A stretch of DNA of 35,705 bases from an uncultured Geobacteraceae bacterium (GCA_903925005.1 CAIYDX010000199.1:1-35705), one strand, 5' to 3'. Positions 7,496 through 18,132 are shown, counted from the first letter of the stretch. Made by a program: numbers and translations. Notes: generated by a model not told the origin, from the sequence alone.

Positions 7496-7990
7496 TTATT
7501 GGATGGTGGTCGTTAAAGTTGGATTAAGCCCGGTTACCGGGGCGCCGTTGATATCGGTGGCAACAAAAGAGAGCAGCTTAAAATCGCTTTCGACCGGGAA
7601 CGTTCCGTTGGCTATGGTCAGGTTGATGGTAATCTGGTCGTTCGCACTGAATCCGACCGCCACTATGCCGGTAATCGCGAGCTGTCCGGCTGTGGTTGCC
7701 GTGGCCTGCGTGTAAACAACTCCGGACAGCACATTGTTCGTGGCTGCAGTGCTGGTTATCGTCACGGTGGCAGGGTCACGGGTGACGCCGTCCGCCAAAA
7801 GTGGCGGAGAGACGCCAAGCGGTACCGTTATGGCCAGATCTATTCCGGCGATATTCTGATTTGCGGTCAGTGCCGTCGATTTAATAACCGCCTTGAGCGT
7901 ACGGTTAGCGGGAGCCTGCGGGCCAGCTCCGCATGCCGACAGCGTAACAATGAACAGCAGAATTAGCAGGTGTGAGAACGGTTTTCTCAT
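7496..7990 (-). CDS. Small secreted lipoprotein, cohesin-like (164 aa)
   Basis: Start placed at 7990 because AAGGAG lies 8 nt upstream and the product then begins with a clean lipoprotein signal (MRKPFSHLLILL...) with lipobox LSAC and Cys20. A longer in-frame start at 8041 would add a hydrophilic extension before the signal and is unlikely. Residues 30-164 are beta-rich: NIAGIDLAITVP, ATVTITSTAA, VAVGFSANDQITINLTIANG and FPVESDFKLLSFVATDING. This pattern resembles cohesin-like folds found in extracellular scaffolds, but the match is approximate. Its start is two bases after the stop of the giant repeat-protein gene (TGACCATG), and it precedes the TPR-barrel gene. A surface anchor or partner for the giant protein is a reasonable inference. 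Confidence 0.8.
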   Translation of the reverse strand: MRKPFSHLLILLFIVTLSACGAGPQAPANRTLKAVIKSTALTANQNIAGIDLAITVPLGVSPPLLADGVTRDPATVTITSTAATNNVLSGVVYTQATATTAGQLAITGIVAVGFSANDQITINLTIANGTFPVESDFKLLSFVATDINGAPVTGLNPTLTTTIQ

Positions 7991-7992
7991 GG

Positions 7993-10900
7993 TCAAGGCT
8001 CCTTGGTGGTTGTTACGATTGCCGGTGTTGTCGTTTGCCATAATCCCACTACCCTGCGTAGTATTACGATGGTGTCGCCAGTGTTAAGCTCGGTTCTATT
8101 TGTGTCAGGCTGCGGAACGCCATTCACCAGCGGCGCGACTTTACCGTGCAGAAACTGCGTAGCCGTTGGTGTTTCGGTCTTCATGGCAAATTTGAGCGAC
8201 TTTTGGGCGTCCGCAAGTGTGGGTTCCAGCTTTTGCGGCGAGCCGTCCGGCGCCGGAATAATGACTCCGTCGACATCGGAATTGGTGCCGATATAGATAC
8301 GATTTGACATAGGCGCCGAAATGTTGCCGGCGGCATCTTTCGCGTAGGCGTAGAGTGTGTGGTTGCCCCAGTTGTTAAAGGTGTATGTCGTCGGCGCAGC
8401 GGCTGCCCAGCCCGGGTCCGTTGCGATTGGAGGAACGGCGCTTTCAAGCAGCAGGTAGCCGGTGACGCCGAAGTCGTCAGTTGCGGTCATGGTAATACCT
8501 GTTACTGTTGCTGACTCGGTGGTGCCCGATACGGATACAGTCGTAAAAGTCGCCGGAACGGTAAATCCGGTAACAGTGGGTGCGGTCGTATCTATGGTCG
8601 ATTTGAATTTGGCAACCGCCCAGAGGGAGAGATGCCCTACCAACATATCGACGGTGCCATCCTGTTTGACGGGTGCCGTGCCTTCCAAATGCCATGTTGT
8701 GCCGTCAAAGCTGTAATACGACACCGTTGCCTCAGGCGCGGCGAATTTCGAAGATACTGCCAGGTTAACGGTCATCGCCGGAGCGATAGTTTTGACTGTC
8801 GAGGCCACGCTGGCGACCATTTTGGCAGTTGTACTCCCGTTCGAGATTGCTGTCGGGCCCCCGCTGGAGATCGTTATGTCGATGGCGTTGCCGAGAACCG
8901 ACAAAATCTGCCCATCCGGAGTTAGGGCCGTTATCGAGCCGGTCGGGAGGGCGTCAATGCTGCTCATTGTCGATGCTGTCACATTTAGGGTGCCAATGAT
9001 CGGACTGCCGTTGGCATCGGTCAGCAGCGTACCGGCGGGGATTGTGAGGGTTGCGCCGGATGTTGTCGAGATTGTTGAAGTGGTAGTCTTGCCGTCTTCG
9101 CCGGTAGCCACCTGGAGAATGGCCGGGATGCTCAGAGTGGCTTGTGCCGCGGCGCTGTAGTTTGCGCTACCCTGCTGGTTGGCAGCGATGATACAGATGC
9201 CGGTTGATACTTGTGTTACCGTGGTGTCGCTGATTGTACAGACGCCGGGTGTTGTGGAGTTCAAGGAGACAGGAAGGCCGGAGGTCGCGGTTGCGCTGAT
9301 ATTGCCGGTTGCTCCGCCATGCGTCAGGCTCGGCGCCGTTCCGAAGTTGATGGTCTGGCTGATGGCGGTTACGCTGATTGGTACGGTCGCAGCCGGCGGA
9401 GTGTTGTAGTTGGCACTGTCGGTTGGGGTGAAGGTGACCGATAATGTTTGCGCAGTTCCGGCATTAAGGATCGTACCCAATGGTGGTGTGTAGACAAATG
9501 TTCCGGCTACGTTGCCTGCTGCGGTAGCGTTAAGCTGAGTGGCCGATAGCGGAGTTCCGTAAGTTATTGCGGCAGGGTTGGACCAGGTAATAACCGGTGT
9601 GAGGTTGAATTTTGCCGTGCAGCTCTTATTGGCATTCATGGTCAGGCTGAATGGATTGGTAGTGCCGCTGCAATCGCCGCTCCAGCCGACGAATGAAGAG
9701 TTGCCTGACGACGCTGCGGTAAGCAGGACGCTGGTTCCGACAGCATACGGCCCCTGCGCCGGATTCGGTAAAACGGTGCCGGTGCTGGCTCCGGTGCCGG
9801 TAGTTGCCGTGGTCAGCGTAAAGCTGGTGATCGGATTCAGTACATGGATCGCAGCCGTGTCGCTGGCGGTTGCCGTGCCGTCATTGGCCGACAGTGTCAG
9901 ATGACCGACAAGGCCGTCTGCAACCCCTGCCGGGATCGTCAGGTGGACCAACACCTGCTGTGAACTGCCTGACGCAACGGCAAGTGTTGTGGGGGTTGTC
10001 GATGCCGACCACCCGGTCTGATCCGGTGTCAGCGTCAACGTGACATTAGCCGTGGTAATGGTGCTGTTGGTGATTGTATATGTCAGATCGCAATTTGCGC
10101 CGGCGTTACATGATACAGTTACCGGCGCGGTCACTGAAACCGAGCCAACCTGAACATCGGCGAATTTCTCGAAGGCGCTGATGGTCCATGCTGTTCCCGC
10201 CGTAAGGGTGGCATTACGCCATTCCAGCGCATAGCCATTGTCGGTGGTTTCAAGCGGATCAATGGTGTTTGTCAGGGCGCCGTTGGTGACATTTGAATAT
10301 ACCGTGCCATAGTATTCACTGTCATAGGCAAAGGGCACTGTTACCGCCTGCAGCGACATCCGCCGCAGGTCGGTCGAATTATAAGTCCTTTGGACACCGA
10401 TAGTGTTATTGGGCGCATCCCAAAATCCGGCCCCGTGGTCATTACCTAAAAAGTAGGTGTCCTCGCCATGGAGGAAACGGAGATTGGTCATGTCGCCGGT
10501 GCTTTCGTTGGCAATCTTCCAGGTGAGTCCGTAATAGGCGGATCCGGGCAGGTAGGTCAGCGTCTGGGTAATGCGCAGGCCGTTTGCGGTAGTCCATTCC
10601 GTTTTTGTCTGGGTTGCACTCGGTTGAGTGTTGCTGACAGGTGTTGGAGGTGTACCACCGCCAAAGTACCCCATTGGATAGCCCGTGCCGTTTACCTGCA
10701 GCTTGGAACCTTTGTTAATTCCGGCATAAACCTGCTGCTGCCATGTACCGGAAATATAGCTATAGACTCCGATTCTACCGTCACTGGTAGGGGTGAGCCG
10801 CAGATTTCCTTCAGTTGCAACGCCGCCGAGTTCCGGATTCGTCGTGAAGCTCCAGCTGAAATTAGCCGTCATCGGTGTTCCGGCCGAATTTTGCACCCCT

Positions 10901-12282
10901 GTAGTCACGGTAACTGAATAAGTAGTTCCGCCGGAAAGCAAATTGGTCGGAGTAAAGGTTGTCTGACTGCCGTTAGTAGAAAATGTGCCGGGCACCAGGT
11001 TGTTTCCCTGGTCCTTTACGATAAAAGTAGTCGCATTGATGGTGGACTGTTTCAGCGCCACATTGAAAAATGCGGTTATAGTGGCGGAAGTGGCTACGCC
11101 TAACGCTCCGGCTGTGGGAGTATTGCTTGTTACCACCGGCGCCGGCAGTGGAATGAAGTTCGCGGTGCAGCTCTTGTTGCCGGAAATATTGAAGGAGTAA
11201 AAACTGGAGGTGCCGCTGCAGTCGCCGCTCCAGTGGTCGAACGCCGAAATCGAGTCCGGAGTGGCCGATAAAGACACAGAGCTACCGGCATCAAAAGTTC
11301 CGCTTGACGGCGAAACAGTGCCGCTTGAGCCACCGGTTCCAGTTACAGAGGTGGTGAGTGTGTAAGTCTGCAGGGTCGTAGCTGTCGCCGTTGCTCCGGT
11401 TGAGACGTTCCCGGCTGCGTCGTAGGCGCAGACCCTGTAGGCATATTGGGTGTTTACAAGAAGCGGAGTATCGTACAGAAAGGTGTTCACATCCTGATAG
11501 ACAGCCGTGCCGCTGCAGTCGGCAGGCGCCGTGGCCGTGCCGTTGGCCCGTACGACCTTGTAGGTGTTGGTGACGGCAAGCCCCGAACCGGCATCACTGA
11601 AACCGCTCCAAGAGAGAAACATCTGGGTACTGCTGTAAGGTGACGCACTTAGCGTGCCATTAACCGGTCCCGTCGTATCCTGAAAAACTGCTGAACAAGT
11701 GGTGTTGGAATTGACGGCGACGGTAATTGAGGCTGCTGTGGTAGCGGAAACGCAGCCGCTCCATCCGGCAAAAGAGGCGCCGCTTCCGGGCGTAGCGGTC
11801 AGCGTTACACTGGTCCCGGTCGGGTATGACGCGACACAGGCGGAGCCGCAGCTGATTCCGCCGCTATTGCTTGTAACCGTGCCGCTGCCGGTGCCTGACT
11901 TGACTATGTCTAGTTGCCCCCCTGTCTGCAGGATGGCGCCGAAAAATCCGACGGCGACGTAACGATCATTCACGCTGTCGCAGGTCGCGCCGTTAAAGCT
12001 GGCAAATGCTCCCCAGTTCTGGATTGACGACCAGTTGGTACCATTCGTTGACTTCACCATCGTTCCCGTGCTGCTGACAGCCAGGAAGCCGCTTGTTGAC
12101 CCGTAAGTAACGCCCATGTATTGGTCTGTCGTCGATGCGGAAGGGAAGTACTGGGCGGTCCAGCTGGTGCCATCGGGAGATGTGATTATCGCCCCGCTGT
12201 CACCGACCGCAACGAAGTGGCCATTGCCATCGTACGTGACGCCGTGCAAATAATGGGAAGAATTTGGGTCGAAGTAAGTCAA
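7993..12282 (-). CDS. Giant extracellular repeat protein, C-terminal part after in-frame TGA
   Basis: In frame with 12286-13701 but cut off by a TGA at 12286-12288. The first in-frame initiator-like codon is a TTG at 12280-12282 without a good ribosome-binding site, so this part is probably reached only by readthrough, or the whole gene is damaged. Numbered from that TTG, residues 1-125 are the last propeller-type repeats; 127-200, 308-380 and 835-905 are bacterial repeats (GWSGDCSG...C.A.F); 205-305 is fibronectin III-like with YRVCAYDAAGN; 383-480 is a Big_5-type Ig domain; 485-830 is unrecognised beta-rich; 908-1075 is MBG-like (ITYGTPLSATQL); 1258-1360 is another Ig-like domain. Such architectures are typical of secreted adhesins. 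The next gene, a lipoprotein, starts two bases after its stop. Confidence 0.8.
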   Translation of the reverse strand: MTYFDPNSSHYLHGVTYDGNGHFVAVGDSGAIITSPDGTSWTAQYFPSASTTDQYMGVTYGSTSGFLAVSSTGTMVKSTNGTNWSSIQNWGAFASFNGATCDSVNDRYVAVGFFGAILQTGGQLDIVKSGTGSGTVTSNSGGISCGSACVASYPTGTSVTLTATPGSGASFAGWSGCVSATTAASITVAVNSNTTCSAVFQDTTGPVNGTLSASPYSSTQMFLSWSGFSDAGSGLAVTNTYKVVRANGTATAPADCSGTAVYQDVNTFLYDTPLLVNTQYAYRVCAYDAAGNVSTGATATATTLQTYTLTTSVTGTGGSSGTVSPSSGTFDAGSSVSLSATPDSISAFDHWSGDCSGTSSFYSFNISGNKSCTANFIPLPAPVVTSNTPTAGALGVATSATITAFFNVALKQSTINATTFIVKDQGNNLVPGTFSTNGSQTTFTPTNLLSGGTTYSVTVTTGVQNSAGTPMTANFSWSFTTNPELGGVATEGNLRLTPTSDGRIGVYSYISGTWQQQVYAGINKGSKLQVNGTGYPMGYFGGGTPPTPVSNTQPSATQTKTEWTTANGLRITQTLTYLPGSAYYGLTWKIANESTGDMTNLRFLHGEDTYFLGNDHGAGFWDAPNNTIGVQRTYNSTDLRRMSLQAVTVPFAYDSEYYGTVYSNVTNGALTNTIDPLETTDNGYALEWRNATLTAGTAWTISAFEKFADVQVGSVSVTAPVTVSCNAGANCDLTYTITNSTITTANVTLTLTPDQTGWSASTTPTTLAVASGSSQQVLVHLTIPAGVADGLVGHLTLSANDGTATASDTAAIHVLNPITSFTLTTATTGTGASTGTVLPNPAQGPYAVGTSVLLTAASSGNSSFVGWSGDCSGTTNPFSLTMNANKSCTAKFNLTPVITWSNPAAITYGTPLSATQLNATAAGNVAGTFVYTPPLGTILNAGTAQTLSVTFTPTDSANYNTPPAATVPISVTAISQTINFGTAPSLTHGGATGNISATATSGLPVSLNSTTPGVCTISDTTVTQVSTGICIIAANQQGSANYSAAAQATLSIPAILQVATGEDGKTTTSTISTTSGATLTIPAGTLLTDANGSPIIGTLNVTASTMSSIDALPTGSITALTPDGQILSVLGNAIDITISSGGPTAISNGSTTAKMVASVASTVKTIAPAMTVNLAVSSKFAAPEATVSYYSFDGTTWHLEGTAPVKQDGTVDMLVGHLSLWAVAKFKSTIDTTAPTVTGFTVPATFTTVSVSGTTESATVTGITMTATDDFGVTGYLLLESAVPPIATDPGWAAAAPTTYTFNNWGNHTLYAYAKDAAGNISAPMSNRIYIGTNSDVDGVIIPAPDGSPQKLEPTLADAQKSLKFAMKTETPTATQFLHGKVAPLVNGVPQPDTNRTELNTGDTIVILRRVVGLWQTTTPAIVTTTKEP

Positions 12283-12285
12283 ATT

Positions 12286-13701
12286 TCAGGTAGTCCCGTC
12301 GCTGGAGGTCAAAATATGACCCCAGAGTCCCACTGCAACAAACTTGCCCGCTCCGAAGGTAACGGCATTAAGCCGTTCCGTGGGATTGTTGGCTGAAATG
12401 GACCATGTTGTTCCATCGGAAGACGTCGCAACTGAACCGATGTCGGTGATTGCCAGATAAATCCCATTGCCGTAAGTTGCCCCGACCAGAGTATGGGACG
12501 AGTTCAACCCCGTGACTGTATGGGAGGTAAACGAAACTCCGTTGGCAGAGGTCCAGACCGTCCCTTTGTCCAGAACGACAAAACCGCCGTTCAGATAGGC
12601 CACGGCCTTGTGTTCGGAAGAACCGGCAGGGGTAGCGTTCGTCCAGACCGCGCCATTCGAAGAGGTAAGAACCGCTCCTTGGGCTCCGACGGCAACATAG
12701 GTGCTATTTCCGTAGGCAACGCCGTTAAGCCAAGTTCCTGAGCCGGAATAGACGGAAGAACTCCTGGCATTCCAAGAAACCCCGGTAGTAGATGTGAATA
12801 TCACACCGAAATCGCCTGCCGCAGTATATGTCCCGTTCCCGTATGCAATCCCCCTTAAATTGTTAGTTGTCCCGGAAGTGTCCAGAGCCCATGATGTGCC
12901 GAATGTCGAACGTAATATTGTGCCGCCATAACCTGCGGCAACGAAGCCGTTGGTGCCGTAGGTAACCGCGAAGAGTTCGTTCGATGTATTCGAAGTCTGC
13001 GAACTCCAGAATGTCCCGCTTGACGAAGCCAGGATAGCTCCTGAACCACCCGTGGCAATGTATAATCCACTGCCGTAGGTTACGGCATCAAGGTTCTCGG
13101 TCCTGGCCTGTTTAATCCAACTCCCAGCATCTGACGATGTCCAGATTGCTTGTGATCCGACAGCAACAAAGCCGCCGTTGATACCATATGTAACTCCGGT
13201 AAGGTAATCCGTGCTGTTGGGAGTATGGGTCTTTACCGTCCAGGCAGCGCCGTCAGGGGAGGTCACAACTGTCCCGTTCGCCCCCACCGCCACGTAGAGG
13301 GCGTTGGCGAAGGTAATTGCGGTCAGGTCGTTTGTCGTGTTTGATGTTGCTGGAGTCCAGGTGATGCCATCGGCGGAGGTCACTATTTTACCGCCGCCGC
13401 CGACAGCCGCAAAACCATTGCTCCCGAAAGCGACAGCTGATAATTGGGTAGAAATCCCCGAGGAGCGCACCGCCCAAGAGCTGCCGTCCGGCGATGACAA
13501 TATGGCCCCGAATTCTCCCACGGAAATGAACTGACCCTTGCCGTATACCGACCCGCGCAGGTTGTTCGACTGTGGCAGCGGATTGCGCCAGACCCAGCTA
13601 TCCAGGGTTGAGGCTGAGACGGATTGACCGCCTGGCCCAAGAACCGCGAAAAGTGCCGAGAGAATAAGCAGAGTCGGTAGCATCAGTTTCTTAAGTGGCA
13701 T
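12286..13701 (-). CDS. Giant extracellular repeat protein, N-terminal part (ends at TGA)
   Basis: The start at 13701 follows a GAGG ribosome-binding site (6-nt spacer) and gives a signal peptide (MPLKKLMLPTLLILSALFAVL, cleaved around residues 28-31). From residue 30 on it is a tandem array of about 40-residue units with consensus L..V.YG...YVAVG..G.I.TS.DG..W, eleven units in this part. They resemble the blades of sialidase- or Ycf48-like propellers. The eleventh ends SSDGTT followed by TGA at the exact position where every other unit but one has Trp (the other has Phe); TGG to TGA is one base. The same reading frame continues for 1430 codons with three more units and Ig-like domains. With the downstream part it would total about 1,902 residues. 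As it stands it encodes a 471-residue secreted protein. Confidence 0.85.
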   Translation of the reverse strand: MPLKKLMLPTLLILSALFAVLGPGGQSVSASTLDSWVWRNPLPQSNNLRGSVYGKGQFISVGEFGAILSSPDGSSWAVRSSGISTQLSAVAFGSNGFAAVGGGGKIVTSADGITWTPATSNTTNDLTAITFANALYVAVGANGTVVTSPDGAAWTVKTHTPNSTDYLTGVTYGINGGFVAVGSQAIWTSSDAGSWIKQARTENLDAVTYGSGLYIATGGSGAILASSSGTFWSSQTSNTSNELFAVTYGTNGFVAAGYGGTILRSTFGTSWALDTSGTTNNLRGIAYGNGTYTAAGDFGVIFTSTTGVSWNARSSSVYSGSGTWLNGVAYGNSTYVAVGAQGAVLTSSNGAVWTNATPAGSSEHKAVAYLNGGFVVLDKGTVWTSANGVSFTSHTVTGLNSSHTLVGATYGNGIYLAITDIGSVATSSDGTTWSISANNPTERLNAVTFGAGKFVAVGLWGHILTSSDGTT

Positions 13702-13846
13702 GGCGAACCTCGCAATCTGGTTAATACATAGTTTTCTTTCGACGCAGCAACACTCCATGCATTTCGCTCACGTAGTTTCTGTTTCCACACGAGAAATTTG
13801 GAGTTTAATTAACAATTACAGACTATTGTTCTATGTATTTTACTTT

Positions 13847-13874
13847 ATGCTATCACCAAATTCAACAAAGTCAA
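13847..13874 (-). promoter_or_regulatory. Possible sigma-70 promoter of the five-gene operon
   Basis: On the minus strand TTGACT (13869-13874) is followed after 16 nt by TAGCAT (13847-13852), in AT-rich DNA between the glnE stop and the giant gene start. The match is 5/6 for the -35 box and 4/6 for the -10 box. It would give a leader of about 140 nt. Confidence 0.4.
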
Positions 13875-13913
13875 GAGTATAAAACCCCATTCTATTACAA
13901 CTGCTTATCGATG

Positions 13914-16900
13914 TTACGTTTCCGAAGCTACAAAAAGCCGGTCAAACACATCCCGGATTTTGCCGGTCATCTCCTCATAATCGCCGATCAGGGCGGCACC
14001 CGGACTCTTCAGTTTGGGATCATACCCCAGCCGGCGCGCCAGTTTGTTCAGGTAGATTTTAGTTCCCGAGAGATCATTGACCGAATAGTCGTGGATAATC
14101 CGGAGGCGGTTTTCAAGTTTACGCAGAAATTTATATCCGGAAAGGAGCGTTTGGGCGCTCTCGGCTGGCAAGAGCCCCAGCGTGCTGATCTCCTTGAGTG
14201 CAACAATCGTGCTGGGTGTGCGGAGTTCCGGAGAACGAAACCCCTCCCGCAGCTGCAGATATTGTACGGCAAACTCCACATCCACCATCCCGCCACGGCC
14301 TGTTTTGATATTGTAACTGCCGTCTTTTTCCCGTGCCAGCTCGTTTTCCATTCGCATCCGGAGGCGGTGGATTTCCTGACGACCCTCATCGTCTATGGTC
14401 GTGCCGTAAATCGTGTGGCGGATAATGTCGTGCAGCTGGCCAGCCAGCTTCACATTGCCCAGCACGACACGGGCTTTGGTAAGGGCCTGCCGCTCCCAGA
14501 TCTGAGCTTCCCTGCGGTGGTAGTCGAGAAATGATTCCAGTGACGTTACCAGCGGACCGGCATTCCCGGATGGCCGCAAACGGGTGTCGATTTTATAGAC
14601 GTATCCTTCACGTGTCTGCATGGTCAAAATCGATATGATCTTCTGGGCCAGCTTGGCAAAATATTCGTGGTTGGAGATCTGTTTCTCGCCGTCCGTATGC
14701 CCCTGATGATCATAGACAAAGATAATGTCGAGATCCGAGTGGTAATTGAGTTCGCCCCCTCCCAGCTTTCCCATGGCGATGATCGCCAGATGCGACTCGG
14801 CGGTGTTTCCCATCGAGTGATATGTCGGCCGGCCAAACCGGTGCAATTCGGTTACGGCCAAGCGGAAAGCCGTTGCCAGACAGACTTCACCCAGAAGGCT
14901 GAGCTGCGAAGTAACTTCCCCCTGAAGCAGGCGGCCGTGGATATCGTTCAGACCGATGCGGAGAAATTCCTCGTTGCGGTAACGCCGCAGAATATCCAGG
15001 TGATCTTCGAAATAGTCACTCTGTTCAAGCAGTGTCTCCAACTCATCCGCCATGGTTTCTTTTGATTTAATAACCGATGAACCACTCCGGGCAACCAGGC
15101 TGTCCAGCAGTTCCGGATGGTTGATCAAAATTTTGGAGAGAAATTCGGACATGCCGAACAGTGATACCAGTAACTTGATCGTGGCGTGATTTTCTCCCAA
15201 CAGAGCGTAATAGGACGACCTGGTGGCTATGACCGCCATGAAGCGCTCCAGGTTGATCAGCGCCAGATCCGGATCGGGCGATTCAAATAGCTCCTGAATC
15301 AGCAGAGGGGTAATCTTTTCCAGAATACGGCGGCTTCGTTCGGTCAGATTGCCTTTTATCGGCCCTCTCCGGAGTGCTATCAGGTTGTCATAGGCCCGGT
15401 CAATATCTTCAAAATGGCGCTCCGCCAGCATATCCTTGACCAGATCGGAATCCGCCTTCGGATCTAAAAGAAAAAGTGCCTGCGGATGGACTTCATGCTC
15501 CAGTTTTTCATCGCGCGAATGAAAGAGGGTGCCGTAGATGACGGACACATGGCTGCGGTGCTCTTCCAAAACCTGACGGAACCGTTCCAGCCCGTTGGCG
15601 CGCAGATAACCGCTCCGCCGTGCCAGTGCCAGCATCTCCTCTTCTTTAGACGGCAGGTTGTGGGTCTGGCGTTCCTGCACCACCTGAATCCGGTGTTCGA
15701 CCGATCGGAGAAAACGATAGGCTTCCCGCAGCTTGCGATGGTCGTCTCCGCCGAGCAGATTGTCCGACAGTAACGTGTCAAGGGCGAGGAGCGAGTTTCG
15801 TTCCCGCAGCTTCGGGTTTTTACCGGCATACACCAACTGCAGTGCCTGGATGAAAAATTCGATTTCGCGAATCCCCCCCCGACCGAGCTTGAGGTTGATC
15901 TCCCCTTCCCTGGAACGGGCCAGCGAGGCATCAATTTTCTGCTTCATCTGTTTCATATCCTCGATCAGGTTGTAATCGAGATATTTGCGGTAGATAAACG
16001 GTTGCAGGGTTTTCAGAAGCTGTTCGCCCACCGCCAGCGAACCGGCCACCGGCCGGGCTTTCAGCATCGCGGTGCGCTCCCAGGACTGCCCCCATGATTC
16101 ATAATAGATCTCTGCTGAACGGAGTGAAACCGCCATGTCGCCCGATTTCCCTTCCGGGCGCAGGCCGACATCGACGCGGAAAACAAACCCGTCCTCGGTT
16201 ACTTGTGACAGAGCTTTACTGATCATCTCTCCCAGTTTGTTGAAAAAAGCGTGCAGCGAGATAACGCCCTTTCTCCCCCCGGAACCGCTCTCTATGCCGG
16301 CGGTCTCTCCGTTGTCCGATTCATAAAAGTAGATGATGTCGATATCGGAAGAAAAATTCAGTTCCCGGCCGCCCAGTTTGCCCATGCCGATCACGGTCAT
16401 TTCCGCCTCGCGGGCTGTCTCGTCATCTCCTGCAAGCAGCGGTACGCCATGGTCGCGTATCAGACAGCGCCGGCAGACCTGGTAAGCTATCTGCAACGTT
16501 GACGATGCAAGGTCGGAGAGTTCCCTCATAACCTCCTCAAGCGAGGCCAGGCCATTCAAGTCGCGGGCGGCGATCCGTACTATTTCGCTCCTCTTGAAAC
16601 AGCGCAGCGCTTTTTGCAGTGCGGCAAAATCAGTCGATTCATCGACGGTGGCCTGTACGGCGGCCTGCATACTTTCTTGAGAGCGGGAAAGTTCGATGCC
16701 GTTCTCCAGAAACAGCCACTGCACGGTATCGGGAGATTTGTACATTAGATTCACCAGAAAAGGTGAAGAGCCGCAAAGCAGGATGCATTGAGCCAGACTT
16801 TTTTTCCGCTTGGCCAGTTCAGTCAGATTTTCGGGGGAGACGACCCCAGCCAGCCGTTCAAAGGCATTAAGCGCCAGATCGGGCGAAGGGGTGAGAAGCG

Positions 16901-17090
16901 AGTCAACGACAATGCGGTGCAGCGTTTCAACTGTAAAAAATTGCTGAAGCAGCCGTATGTTGTCGGCGGAGCGGGCACCGTACTGAAACCCGTGGGAATT
17001 CAGAAGTGCGGTCAATTCCAGTACTCTGGTGTCTGACTCTTCAAGGGCTGCTATGCGGTTGAACTCATGAGAGAGGCGACCTATGCGCAT
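13914..17090 (-). CDS. glnE: Bifunctional glutamine synthetase adenylyltransferase/deadenylyltransferase
   Basis: Adds AMP to, and removes it from, glutamine synthetase in response to PII signalling. Two nucleotidyltransferase domains are visible, each with the GMGKLGG-type loop and paired aspartates: residues 235-253 (GMGKLGGRELNFSSDIDII, deadenylylation half) and about 772-790 (AMGKLGGGELNYHSDLDII, adenylylation half). Both are followed by GlnE helical domains (LRPEGKSGDMAVSL and LRPSGNAGPLVTSL). The start at 17090 was chosen because it lies one base after the mtnA stop (TGATATG) and gives 1,058 residues, close to the family norm; the longer open frame would run into mtnA. Cytoplasmic. It is the promoter-distal gene of an mtnA-glnE pair. 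All key residues appear intact. Confidence 0.96.
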   Translation of the reverse strand: MRIGRLSHEFNRIAALEESDTRVLELTALLNSHGFQYGARSADNIRLLQQFFTVETLHRIVVDSLLTPSPDLALNAFERLAGVVSPENLTELAKRKKSLAQCILLCGSSPFLVNLMYKSPDTVQWLFLENGIELSRSQESMQAAVQATVDESTDFAALQKALRCFKRSEIVRIAARDLNGLASLEEVMRELSDLASSTLQIAYQVCRRCLIRDHGVPLLAGDDETAREAEMTVIGMGKLGGRELNFSSDIDIIYFYESDNGETAGIESGSGGRKGVISLHAFFNKLGEMISKALSQVTEDGFVFRVDVGLRPEGKSGDMAVSLRSAEIYYESWGQSWERTAMLKARPVAGSLAVGEQLLKTLQPFIYRKYLDYNLIEDMKQMKQKIDASLARSREGEINLKLGRGGIREIEFFIQALQLVYAGKNPKLRERNSLLALDTLLSDNLLGGDDHRKLREAYRFLRSVEHRIQVVQERQTHNLPSKEEEMLALARRSGYLRANGLERFRQVLEEHRSHVSVIYGTLFHSRDEKLEHEVHPQALFLLDPKADSDLVKDMLAERHFEDIDRAYDNLIALRRGPIKGNLTERSRRILEKITPLLIQELFESPDPDLALINLERFMAVIATRSSYYALLGENHATIKLLVSLFGMSEFLSKILINHPELLDSLVARSGSSVIKSKETMADELETLLEQSDYFEDHLDILRRYRNEEFLRIGLNDIHGRLLQGEVTSQLSLLGEVCLATAFRLAVTELHRFGRPTYHSMGNTAESHLAIIAMGKLGGGELNYHSDLDIIFVYDHQGHTDGEKQISNHEYFAKLAQKIISILTMQTREGYVYKIDTRLRPSGNAGPLVTSLESFLDYHRREAQIWERQALTKARVVLGNVKLAGQLHDIIRHTIYGTTIDDEGRQEIHRLRMRMENELAREKDGSYNIKTGRGGMVDVEFAVQYLQLREGFRSPELRTPSTIVALKEISTLGLLPAESAQTLLSGYKFLRKLENRLRIIHDYSVNDLSGTKIYLNKLARRLGYDPKLKSPGAALIGDYEEMTGKIRDVFDRLFVASET

Positions 17091-17091
17091 A

Positions 17092-18132
<1,041 letters not shown>

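Noticed and set aside
12286..12288. Selenocysteine at the in-frame TGA of the giant gene
   Set aside because: The repeat demands Trp, not Cys, at this position, and no convincing selenocysteine-insertion stem was seen just downstream.
7993..13758. Plus-strand open frames antisense to the giant repeat gene
   Set aside because: They arise from the biased codon use of the Thr/Ser/Gly-rich repeats and lack ribosome-binding sites.
13702..13758. Longer start for the giant gene at 13758
   Set aside because: It would put a hydrophilic Cys-rich stretch in front of a clean signal peptide, whereas the start at 13701 has a GAGG site.
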